Virus record (IMG/VR): IMGVR_UViG_3300027969_000240
Coordinates: 1-35,724 of that record
Source: a virus
Reading direction: 5' to 3' (one strand)
DNA length: 35,724 bases
Below, one piece after another: positions 14,771-21,700 of the stretch (position 1 is its first letter; every line of letters begins with the position of its first letter). The position numbers were made by a program, and so were the translations under genes. The notes beneath the pieces were generated by a model. It ran no database searches. It was not told where the DNA came from and worked only from the letters and a program-made list of their open reading frames with translations.

Positions 14771-15260
14771 TAGAAACCCCTATTTGTGATGACGTGAAAC
14801 GTGATGCTTACCAGTGGGACAACGATAGCTGATGCGCCTGAGATCCAGAGTGTGTTCATAATGATCGCAACCTTCATCTCTTTGTCCTTCTGCTTTCTTT
14901 CTGACTCTTCTCTTTCCATCGTGTTGCGCTCCTTAATCATCCTGGTGCGCTCTGCCATCATCTCTTCCCAGACCGGAGCATTCCCAGAGTAAAAGAGGAT
15001 GTCCTTCAGTTCCTTCTCATGCTCTCTCAGCGCCTTAGATGCCAGCGCGATCTGGAGAGCCTGAGAACTGATCTGTGCATCTGACTTTCCTATACTCGCA
15101 ATCCTGGCCTTGCTACTCGCTAGATGAACCGTGTCTGCCGCTTGGTAGAAACTGCTGAATTCTTTGTAGAGGCCGTGTATATCTTTACCAAGGGCTACCG
15201 CTTTTTTATGCCAGCCACCGCACCTTGGGCAATAGCGAATGCCGTGAATGGATCAATCAT
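14770..15260 (-). pseudogene. Membrane-anchored protein split by a -1 frameshift at A AAA AAG
   Basis: Frame 0 starts at ATG 15260 (ATGA overlap with the previous gene) as MIDPFTAFAIAQGAVAGIKK and stops at TAG 15195-15197. The -1 frame continues without interruption from the heptamer A AAA AAG (15207-15201, correctly phased as ATA AAA AAG) to 14770, giving 163 aa: AVALGKDIHGLYKEF, a long charged helix, and a C-terminal membrane span (SGASAIVVPLVSITFHVI). MIDPFTA..AQ.AV.G and LYKEF look like one conserved phage protein (recall). Either programmed frameshifting, a homopolymer sequencing error, or a true mutation. CCAAGG and CCTTGG flank the site and could pair. Without the shift only 63 codons after an internal ATG at 14961 would be made. 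Confidence 0.6.
15201..15207 (-). promoter_or_regulatory. Candidate -1 slippery heptamer A AAA AAG
   Basis: Same heptamer as the E. coli dnaX frameshift site and in the correct phase relative to ATG 15260. The zero-frame stop follows one codon later. Confidence 0.5.
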
Positions 15261-15421
15261 TTCCGGTTCACAACTACCCAGCGGCAGATGCGTCCATCTT
15301 TGTCGGTGAATTCGTTAGCACCCATCTTCTTGTCCTCATCTTTCTTAGGGATACGACAAACCAAAACCGTTTTAGTCTCAGTGTTCGGCCAGGGGCTTTC
15401 CGCTGAGACAATCTGATCCAT
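15257..15421 (-). CDS. 54-aa hypothetical protein
   Basis: Starts at ATG 15421, which shares a base with the TGA of the preceding gene, and ends in ATGA overlap with the frameshifted gene. Product begins MDQIVSAESPWPNTE and contains VLVCRIPKKDEDKK and GRICRWVVVNRK. Soluble, basic, two cysteines. Coupling on both sides supports reality; function unknown. Confidence 0.5.
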   Translation of the reverse strand: MDQIVSAESPWPNTETKTVLVCRIPKKDEDKKMGANEFTDKDGRICRWVVVNRK

Positions 15422-15654
15422 CACTTGTCTGCCTTGTTCTCTAACTTGTCAAAGATGCGCTCTAGTGTCGCGTCAATCTTGTCGAAACGGCTTTCAATGT
15501 CGGCTTTGCTGACATAGTGCTTTGGCAGATCAATCTCAATGGCCTTGATGTCTGCTTTCAATGCTTTCACCGAGTCCCATATCTCTTTACACCACCAACC
15601 AACGGCGACAAGGATAGCGCCTCCGATGAAGTTGAACATTGGCTGGAATTCCAT
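15421..15654 (-). CDS. Small membrane-anchored coiled-coil protein, possible spanin-like lysis accessory
   Basis: 77 aa. One N-terminal membrane span (FNFIGGAILVAVGWW) is followed by a charged, heptad-like stretch (SVKALKADIKAIEIDLPKHY; RFDKIDATLERIFDKLENK). This layout is that of inner-membrane spanin-like or holin-accessory proteins, and it lies two genes before the holin. No separate outer-membrane lipoprotein partner is visible, so the spanin idea is weak. Confidence 0.5.
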   Translation of the reverse strand: MEFQPMFNFIGGAILVAVGWWCKEIWDSVKALKADIKAIEIDLPKHYVSKADIESRFDKIDATLERIFDKLENKADK

Positions 15655-15656
15655 GA

Positions 15657-15890
15657 TTACTCGCTTAATTCAAGTGTGATGGCTTTCAACTCGTCGGTGG
15701 TCGTAGCCGCATCAGCCAGCTTGGTAATGTCCCGTAGTCGCTGCTTCTCAGCCACGATTGCGGAGGTATCTGCATTGGCCTCCAATGCCCGTTGGAACGC
15801 AACGTCTTGCGCGGCAAGCAATGGTTCACGCTCTGTACGCAAACGGGCCTTGGTGATGGCCTTGGCCTTGTCCATGTTGATGGTAATCAT
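15657..15890 (-). CDS. Putative tail/fibre assembly chaperone-like protein
   Basis: 77 aa from ATG 15890, in ATGA overlap with its neighbour and preceded by GGGAGT. Text such as KARLRTEREPLLAAQDVAFQ and EKQRLRDITKLAD is typical of small helical proteins encoded beside tail fibre genes and annotated as tail assembly chaperones (recall). Location just downstream of the fibre genes agrees. Confidence 0.55.
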   Translation of the reverse strand: MITINMDKAKAITKARLRTEREPLLAAQDVAFQRALEANADTSAIVAEKQRLRDITKLADAATTTDELKAITLELSE

Positions 15891-16078
15891 GCTGTGTACT
15901 CCCATGCGTTGCGGAATGTGCGGTCGGCAGGAATGTCAGCAACATCCACAATCTTGTAAGGACTGCCAGCGGGAACATCTTTAGCAGCAATTTCCTCAAT
16001 GGTTAAACCGCACTCATCTGCGGGAACAATAACGGCTACACCGCCATTGTTGGTTGGGTAGATTATTCGTTTTGTCAT
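15887..16078 (-). CDS. Small conserved fibre-associated protein
   Basis: 63 aa. IYPTNNGGVAVIVPADECGL, then PADRTFRNAWEY, a phrase I associate with small proteins paired with the assembly-chaperone-like gene in other phages. The pair overlaps by 4 nt. Possibly a fibre-assembly partner; function unproven. Confidence 0.55.
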   Translation of the reverse strand: MTKRIIYPTNNGGVAVIVPADECGLTIEEIAAKDVPAGSPYKIVDVADIPADRTFRNAWEYTA

Positions 16079-16087
16079 TTTTTTCTT

Positions 16088-16696
16088 TCAGCGAAATACA
16101 TTTACGCAAACAAGGGTTGGGTCAGCGATAAGCACTCCATCTGCTGATGGCGTTTGAATTCGAACACCAGTTGTCCCCGGTGGAGCTAGATTGATTGGTT
16201 GCATTACCACATGCATTGAGGTAGTGTTTTGCCCTGCTGCTCCAGCTAGTGAATAATTTACATCAGGCATTGCAGTTGTAAAATTGACAGTGTAGTCGCC
16301 TGTTCCATTATCTGTAAGGCTGGATACATTTCCACTTCCACGGATTCCAATAGTTCCTTGCCCATTAAAATTAACCCAAGCGCGGCAACCATATGCATTG
16401 GCAACAGAACCAAAGCCCGAATTGAATTTAAGATTTTGGCTTGTGTCAATCGTGAGAGCTGCAGTTCCTACTGTTTTTATGGTAAGTGCAGTTGATGCAT
16501 CTGTATCAATGCTGCCACCTACTTTTAATATCTTCCCAGAACCAACATGAAGACCTACGCTGGTTCCAGTTCCATCCCCAGCGAATATCGCATCCACCGA
16601 ATCCAGATCGGTGTTGATCTTTGTACCCCAGGTGTCGGTGCTTGCTCCTACCTCTGGCTTGGTAAGGAGTAGGTTGGTCGTTGTCGTATCTGCCAT
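16088..16696 (-). CDS. Tail fibre / receptor-binding protein
   Basis: 202 aa. The N terminus [20 protein letters not shown] then [15 protein letters not shown] is the classic phage tail-fibre entry motif. A short beta-repeat region ([15 protein letters not shown]) and a C-terminal globular domain (residues about 105-202) follow. The C-terminal half is AT-richer than its neighbours by eye, consistent with a swapped receptor-binding tip. Likely host-recognition protein. Confidence 0.65.
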   Translation of the reverse strand: MADTTTTNLLLTKPEVGASTDTWGTKINTDLDSVDAIFAGDGTGTSVGLHVGSGKILKVGGSIDTDASTALTIKTVGTAALTIDTSQNLKFNSGFGSVANAYGCRAWVNFNGQGTIGIRGSGNVSSLTDNGTGDYTVNFTTAMPDVNYSLAGAAGQNTTSMHVVMQPINLAPPGTTGVRIQTPSADGVLIADPTLVCVNVFR

Positions 16697-16705
16697 GATT
16701 TACCT

Positions 16706-17224
16706 CTATGCGGCCACTTGCCACGTTGTTGAATTATCGGAGATATCTGTCCATGTTTCACTGGTGTCAGATACCGGAGTCCAGGTCTCGGACGTGTTCG
16801 CTATCGCGCCCCACCCGAATCCCAAGATTGTCCCAACTGAACCAGTTGCACTGTTACCGATTATCGCAATGGATGTGACATTTGAGACAGTGCCAACAGA
16901 TCCCGTTCCGCTGACTCCGGTGATGGCCTGAAACGATATGACTTCAGCAGTCACAGTGCCTACAGAACCAGTGCTGCTATTGCCGGTAGCAATTGGTGCT
17001 GCTCTGACAGTTCCTATTGATGCTGTGGATGCATTGCCTGTGATGGCGACTGAGTACGTTATGCCTACAGTTCCGACATTGCCGGTTCCAATCGTCCCAT
17101 CTTCCTGGATAGATCTATTGGCAAGCAGCGTCCCGATGGCAAGCGTAGAGGCATTGCCAGAGATGACAACATTGCCTATGCCATATGCGCCCTTGCCGTA
17201 GTAGCCTGTACCGTATGCAGCCAT
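16706..17224 (-). CDS. Repeat-containing tail protein (GNxSTxSxGTV repeats)
   Basis: 172 aa. At least five degenerate units of roughly 18-22 residues: GNASTLAIGTL, GNASTASIGTV, GNSSTGSVGTV, GVSGTGSVGTV and GNSATGSVGTI. It begins with YGTGYYGKGAYG and ends with a small tandem (TSETWTPVSD / TSETWTDISD). Such GxxSATGSxGTV repeats occur in phage tail proteins and suggest a beta-rich fibrous shaft (recall plus inference). Between the fibre and a structural gene. Confidence 0.55.
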   Translation of the reverse strand: MAAYGTGYYGKGAYGIGNVVISGNASTLAIGTLLANRSIQEDGTIGTGNVGTVGITYSVAITGNASTASIGTVRAAPIATGNSSTGSVGTVTAEVISFQAITGVSGTGSVGTVSNVTSIAIIGNSATGSVGTILGFGWGAIANTSETWTPVSDTSETWTDISDNSTTWQVAA

Positions 17225-17239
17225 TGCGCTGCTCCTTCG

Positions 17240-17701
17240 TTACGCCAGCCGGATCAGGCCGGTGCTGGAGTCGTTGGTTGGCATAGTCAGAGTGAACGTA
17301 CCGGCAGTTACAGTCTGCGATCCAAATGTGTGGACGCTAACCGCCTTGTTGCTCTGAGTCGAGTTGTAGATTAGGACCGCGTCAAACGCTGTAGCCAGCG
17401 TGACGTTGCTAAAAGTAATGGACGCGCTAGGCGTCAGGAATGCCGTGGTGCTTGTCGATGACGGTGCAGTGCCAAATGTCACCGATACACCTCCAGCGGT
17501 ATAGCCACTACCGGAAACCTCGCCGGTTGCGCTGTAGGCCGTCGTGGCGGCGCTTAAGGTGGCGCTTGCTAGGTACAGGGCAGCCTTGAACGTGTCGGCG
17601 GTGGAGACAGTGTGCGCTGGCACTCCGGTCCCATTGAATGCGTGTACGGCGTTGAGCAAGTCAACCTTGAACGATGTACACATTGCTTGAGTGTTCGCCA
17701 T
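17240..17701 (-). CDS. Phage structural protein, beta-rich
   Basis: 153 aa, Thr/Ser/Ala-rich. MANTQAMCTSFKVDLLNAVH opens it and TAYSATGEVSGSGYTAGGVS lies in the middle, both familiar from conserved virion proteins encoded next to tail adaptor genes (recall). Composition suggests an immunoglobulin-like or decoration fold. No enzymatic motif. Confidence 0.55.
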   Translation of the reverse strand: MANTQAMCTSFKVDLLNAVHAFNGTGVPAHTVSTADTFKAALYLASATLSAATTAYSATGEVSGSGYTAGGVSVTFGTAPSSTSTTAFLTPSASITFSNVTLATAFDAVLIYNSTQSNKAVSVHTFGSQTVTAGTFTLTMPTNDSSTGLIRLA

Positions 17702-17704
17702 TTC

Positions 17705-17896
17705 TTATCCAATCATTTGAGTTATGCCCTCGCTGAACACATTGCGCTTGAGCGTAACGTGAACAGACCGATGCACCATTTCACCATTTAACCAGTACTC
17801 GGTGAACGAAATTGTTTCGTTGTCAGTCTCGTCTGAACCCTCGCGCTTCTCCAGCAGCGAGTCATCCATCTCACCCTTTGTCGTGGTCACTATCAT
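17705..17896 (-). CDS. Small acidic conserved phage protein
   Basis: 63 aa: TTTKGEMDDSLLEKREGSDE, then EYWLNGEMVHRSVHVTLK. Recurrent small gene next to the tail adaptor in podoviruses (recall). Overlaps the adaptor gene by 4 nt. Role unknown; possibly head-tail joining. Confidence 0.5.
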   Translation of the reverse strand: MIVTTTKGEMDDSLLEKREGSDETDNETISFTEYWLNGEMVHRSVHVTLKRNVFSEGITQMIG

Positions 17897-18516
17897 CCGA
17901 ATGTCCTTGCTCTTGCCATCAAAGCGCCGCCCGTCATGGAGCCGCGCTCGTCAGCCAGGTTGAGTGCGTCGATGCCCTTCTGGTACAGGCCAGCCCATAC
18001 CTGGATTCTCGCATCATCTTGTAGGTATGGCGCGGCCTGGAGCAGAGAGCCGTAAAGATAAACGTCGGGCGACATGGTCAGCAGCCAGTTGGTCGTGTTC
18101 GACGTGGACAGCTTGGTGAGTTTCGCGTAGTAAATCAACTCAGAAACGTAGGACGTATCGGGCGTCGGCAGGACGCGGATCTGTCCACCGATCACGCAAA
18201 AATACTTCGGCTGACCGCTGGCGCTGTAGCTGACTTGCAAGTCATCCAGTGCGTTGATGCTTTGGAATACCAAGGGAGTGATGGGGTTTGTGCCGGTCAG
18301 CTTGAACGATTTAGCCTCTAAGTAGTCATCAGGCAGTGCGCTGTACTCGGTATTGACAGTGGCGTTGGCCCTGACAATCATTTGCCTGGTGCGCAGATCG
18401 CGCTCCATCTGCGCTTCAGCAAGAGAGACAAAGTCAGTGATGGCAGACGTGAGATCGCTACGGTTGAGCCAGTCGGCCACCGAGGATTTCAGTTCAGCGT
18501 AGGTGCTAAGTGCCAT
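17893..18516 (-). CDS. Head-tail adaptor protein
   Basis: 207 aa. Helical N terminus (YAELKSSVADWLNRSDLTSA; AEAQMERDLRTRQM) and LIYYAKLTKLS, TTNWLLTMSPDVYLYGSLLQ, AAPYLQDDARI. This pattern is typical of podovirus adaptor (gp11/P22 gp4-type) proteins that sit under the portal ring. The position between capsid and tail-hub genes supports it. Confidence 0.65.
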   Translation of the reverse strand: MALSTYAELKSSVADWLNRSDLTSAITDFVSLAEAQMERDLRTRQMIVRANATVNTEYSALPDDYLEAKSFKLTGTNPITPLVFQSINALDDLQVSYSASGQPKYFCVIGGQIRVLPTPDTSYVSELIYYAKLTKLSTSNTTNWLLTMSPDVYLYGSLLQAAPYLQDDARIQVWAGLYQKGIDALNLADERGSMTGGALMARARTFG

Positions 18517-19171
18517 GCTCTGCCTTTTCCTTCTCGATGTCGCGCATCATCCAGGTGTGATCGTGCTTGAACTCAAAAGTCCCGATATGGCCGATCTCTT
18601 TGCTCACGTCGTGGTCTATGTAGATTTTATACCCTGCCGCCTGCGCCTTTCGGCAGAAGAAGATGTCCTCTCCGATGTAGCCGCGCTTGTCGGTACGCCA
18701 GGGAGTCTCGAACCAGGGTTCTGTCAGCTTCTCAAAGACGTTGCGCTTGATTAGCATCACGCCCATGCCGATGCTGCCAACTTCCTCGATGCCGGTTGAC
18801 TCTGGCATGGTGTAGACCAGTTCGCGCTCTCCATCAGGGCCGTACTTCTGGGCAGTCGGGCCGGTAGGGATACGTCGGCGTGCGCAGTTGGTTGCCACGA
18901 TGTCCAAGTCGTGCTTGATTAAGCGCTCGACCATGTCCTGCGGGAACGTCATGTCGGAGTCAATGAACAGGATATGGGTGCAGCCCTCGGCCATCGCATC
19001 CAGCGCCAGGTCAGCACGCTGGTTCTGGATCAGCGTACCCTGCATGATCTTGAGAGACACTGCATCTGTGGTGTTCAGCGTGTGGTAGCAGACCATATTC
19101 ACCAGGCAGTAGGTGAAATTGGCGTGAACCATGTCACGGGCTGGAGTGCAGACTGCAATGTAGTTATTCAT
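18506..19171 (-). CDS. Family-2-like glycosyltransferase embedded in head genes
   Basis: 221 aa. It has a GT-A-type DxD motif, D71-S-D73 in HILFIDSDMTFP, and a later GYIGEDIFFCRKAQAAGYKI segment with the acidic residues expected for a GT2 catalytic base. IGMGVMLIKRNVFEKL is also typical. It lies between the adaptor and the capsid-side genes and overlaps both neighbours (10 nt and 4 nt), so it is firmly part of the late operon. Probable role: glycosylation of virion or host surface; acceptor unknown. Confidence 0.7.
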   Translation of the reverse strand: MNNYIAVCTPARDMVHANFTYCLVNMVCYHTLNTTDAVSLKIMQGTLIQNQRADLALDAMAEGCTHILFIDSDMTFPQDMVERLIKHDLDIVATNCARRRIPTGPTAQKYGPDGERELVYTMPESTGIEEVGSIGMGVMLIKRNVFEKLTEPWFETPWRTDKRGYIGEDIFFCRKAQAAGYKIYIDHDVSKEIGHIGTFEFKHDHTWMMRDIEKEKAEHGT

Positions 19172-19482
19172 ACTTGTCCAGGTCTCGTTCTGAAAAATCT
19201 GTTGTCGGGGTCATTGAGCCAGCGTTTCATGTACGCCTGATCGTCCAGCTTGCCCTCGGCCTTGAGTTTGTAGTAGACGCCCTCTGGGATGCTGGCAACG
19301 TGATGCCACTCGCCTTTCCAGTTTGCGCGCTCATCTACCTTATTGAAATCCGCTTTGTTTGCTTCAACAACTGCTGTGACATCCTGCTGAGTCTGAATTG
19401 TTGCCTGGCCGGTTTCATCGTTGTAATGCCAAAAGCGGGTGATACCCGCTTCTTCGTTTTTGTCAAATACTTGATTATTCAT
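19168..19482 (-). CDS. Conserved hypothetical protein downstream of the capsid gene
   Basis: 104 aa. Contains GITRFWHYNDETGQATIQTQ and, at the end, WLNDPDNRFFRTRPGQV. The last phrase recurs in small proteins near podovirus capsid genes (recall). Soluble and charged. It may be a minor head component or head-completion factor. Confidence 0.5.
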   Translation of the reverse strand: MNNQVFDKNEEAGITRFWHYNDETGQATIQTQQDVTAVVEANKADFNKVDERANWKGEWHHVASIPEGVYYKLKAEGKLDDQAYMKRWLNDPDNRFFRTRPGQV

Positions 19483-19487
19483 GCGTT

Positions 19488-19517
19488 AAAAAAGGGACCA
19501 GGTTGCCCTGATCCCTT
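19488..19517 (-). terminator. Intrinsic terminator after the capsid gene
   Basis: On the minus strand AAGGGATCAGG and CCTGGTCCCTT pair around a GCAA loop (one G-T wobble), followed by six T. It sits immediately after the capsid stop and would set a high capsid-to-tail transcript ratio. Confidence 0.8.
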
Positions 19518-19525
19518 CTAGTTGA

Positions 19526-20488
19526 TTACGACGTAATCAGGTCAGCAGCCAGGCCGTGGGCGTTCTCAGCTAGCACCTTGTGACCCCACTCCACCAGCAA
19601 CATACGCTTCTCAGCGTCACCGGTCTTAGCAAGTTCAATTTGCTGATAAGGACGCAGCACAACCATCTTGGCGTACTCAGGATCGAGTACCCATGCATCA
19701 CGTTCACGTTGGAACCTGTTCGCTATAACGGCGACTGTCCCGAAATCGCTGACGTAAAGATCAACCGCGCCGATCAATGTCGCAGGCTTCTCACCGCCAT
19801 TGATGTTGAAACGGCTGGAGGCGATACCAGCAAATCCACTGACGCGCTGCTTGTTAACAGGGCCGGTCATCAGAATCTTAGGAGCGCCACCAGCAGCCCA
19901 CACTTGCTGAATCACATTCTTGAGAATGGTCTCAGTAAAGGTGCGGACGTTGCCGTCAGTACGGGCGCTGTTTGGCAGCGTGGTGTACGACGGGTTAGTA
20001 CCGTTTGTCTGCATATCGACGTTGGTCTTGACCCACGCGCCCAAAGATGCAGTTCCGCGCGCAACGCTGGTGCTACCAGCAGCAGCCACTGCGCCATTCA
20101 GCATGGTGAACTCTTGGTCGCGTTTCAGTTCGGCGCTACGCTTGGCGATCTGGTATGCCAGTTCGCTGCGACGGCCAGCCTTGTTAACCACCTCTTCAGT
20201 CGCGGACAAGATGATGGTCTTGCGCGAAATCTGAGCGTAGTTTTGCAGGCGAACGGTTGCGGTAACAGCGTCAAAAGAGGCGACATCGTCACCCTCAATC
20301 TGCTTGTTAGCTGCGGCTGCCGCCAATGTATCGCTTTGGAATTCAAACAGCGAATTGCTGATTGACTCGCGTCCGATGTTGCTCATGTAAGGAGTTTCTT
20401 CGGGTGCGATATTGGTGATGATGTTGGAGAGATCTTCACGGATACCTTTGGCGTCAAAGGTCGTGAAAGTATTGGTTACGATTGCCAT
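19526..20488 (-). CDS. Major capsid protein (SU10-like, DUF5309 type)
   Basis: 320 aa, usual for this HK97-fold family. Landmarks: TFDAKGIREDLSNIITNIAP, ETPYMSNIGR near the start; AQISRKTIILSATEEVVNKA and KRSAELKRDQEFTML in the centre; and a C-terminal part with GTVAVIANRFQRERDAWVLD followed by KTGDAEKRMLLVEWGHKVLA. Immediately downstream of the scaffold gene and followed by a strong terminator. Forms the icosahedral shell. Confidence 0.85.
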   Translation of the reverse strand: MAIVTNTFTTFDAKGIREDLSNIITNIAPEETPYMSNIGRESISNSLFEFQSDTLAAAAANKQIEGDDVASFDAVTATVRLQNYAQISRKTIILSATEEVVNKAGRRSELAYQIAKRSAELKRDQEFTMLNGAVAAAGSTSVARGTASLGAWVKTNVDMQTNGTNPSYTTLPNSARTDGNVRTFTETILKNVIQQVWAAGGAPKILMTGPVNKQRVSGFAGIASSRFNINGGEKPATLIGAVDLYVSDFGTVAVIANRFQRERDAWVLDPEYAKMVVLRPYQQIELAKTGDAEKRMLLVEWGHKVLAENAHGLAADLITS

Positions 20489-20495
20489 GATTTAC

Positions 20496-21452
20496 TCACT
20501 TTAATAAAAGTTCAATTGCGGAGACCGCGTCTTGGACGCGGCCACTTTTTGCAAGACGTTGTTTTGCACGCACTGACTCGCTTGTCGTGGAGACTCGACC
20601 CGCTGCACCTGGCTTGGCTGGTCTTGGGCCATTGTTGGTCACCGGCTTGATGTTGCCCCGCTTGGACATCATCTGTTCGTACAGTGCCGCTTTACGCAAC
20701 ACGTTCACGACGCGGTGGTCAAAAATGTTCTTCAGTTCATCAGGCTGGAACCCGGCTTTCTGGCCGAATTCAATGAGTAACGCCTTCTCTGCCTTGGCCT
20801 TTGCTGGGTCCTTCCACTCGGGTAGGACTTCCATCAATCTTTCCTGCTCTTGAGCAAGAAATGCCTGCATAGACTGCGCCTGTTCCTGGTGGGAGATTTC
20901 TGCAAGTCGCTGCTGTTCGCTCTGAATAGCCGCGTACTTGGTCTGGTTCTCACGCACCAACTCCTTCTGCCTCACCCACTCGATGGGATCCTCTTGGTAG
21001 AGGCGGTCCCAATCAATCTGAGGCTCTGCTGCCTGCTGAACTTGCTGCTCCAACTGTCCTAACAACTGCGCGTACTGCGCACGCTCGGCGCGGATGGCCT
21101 GGCTCTCTTGCTCTACTTGCTTGCGCACCTCGGCAATCTGCTGGGTCTTCCGCGTGTAGTCTTGAGTGCGTGAGTAACCTTGCTGGAGTTCGTCAAGCGT
21201 TACAGTAACTTCCTTGCCATCTACTTTGACGGTGAAAGTCTGCGGCTCTTCGCTCTCCTCTGATTCCTCATCTTCCTCTGACTGTTCGGTAGGTGTTTCA
21301 TCGTCCGATGCGTCTGCATCACCGGACAATTCTTCATCTACCGCCGCCTGAGTTTCCTCAGTTAACGCCTCGTCGGTTGACTTTTCTCCCTCTTCGGGAA
21401 GTATGGCCTGGAGTGCCTGGACTGCTGCGTCCATATTGAGTGATTCTGTCAT
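20496..21452 (-). CDS. Capsid scaffolding protein
   Basis: 318 aa. A very acidic N-terminal third (SDDETPTEQSEEDEESEESE) and VKVDGKEVTVTLDELQQGYS are followed by a long Gln/Glu/Arg coiled-coil (about 110-230) and a basic C terminus (KRGNIKPVTNNGPRPAKPGA). This is the standard podovirus scaffold architecture, located between portal and capsid genes. Confidence 0.8.
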   Translation of the reverse strand: MTESLNMDAAVQALQAILPEEGEKSTDEALTEETQAAVDEELSGDADASDDETPTEQSEEDEESEESEEPQTFTVKVDGKEVTVTLDELQQGYSRTQDYTRKTQQIAEVRKQVEQESQAIRAERAQYAQLLGQLEQQVQQAAEPQIDWDRLYQEDPIEWVRQKELVRENQTKYAAIQSEQQRLAEISHQEQAQSMQAFLAQEQERLMEVLPEWKDPAKAKAEKALLIEFGQKAGFQPDELKNIFDHRVVNVLRKAALYEQMMSKRGNIKPVTNNGPRPAKPGAAGRVSTTSESVRAKQRLAKSGRVQDAVSAIELLLK

Positions 21453-21700
21453 TTGTTAACCCGTTCTGCCGCACGCTGCGCCATTTTTGCGTTGTCGATG
21501 GTCTTTGTGAGTTCATTCTTGAGGTTCTCTATTGCCCTCAAAATTGACCAGGCCATCTCGCGTTTCGCGGATTCTTCGGGTTTGCTGCTCTTGAAAATCC
21601 AGAGTTGTTCGTTCTCAATCTTGTTGATTGCCGTGTTGAACGTCTCATCCTCTAAAAATTCCTGTGCCTTGCGGCCAGAGCGAATTACTTGATCTGTCAT
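21449..21700 (-). CDS. Small helical protein between portal and scaffold
   Basis: 83 aa. IRSGRKAQEFLEDETFNTAI, REMAWSILRAIENLKNELTK. All-helical, charged, overlapped by 4 nt on both sides. Such a gene between portal and scaffold is common in related phages (recall). Function unknown. Confidence 0.55.
   Translation of the reverse strand: MTDQVIRSGRKAQEFLEDETFNTAINKIENEQLWIFKSSKPEESAKREMAWSILRAIENLKNELTKTIDNAKMAQRAAERVNK

Noticed and set aside
19580-20365. 261-codon open frame opposite the major capsid gene
   Set aside because: It lies antisense to a confidently identified gene, has no SD and reads as low-information His/Cys/Leu-rich sequence.
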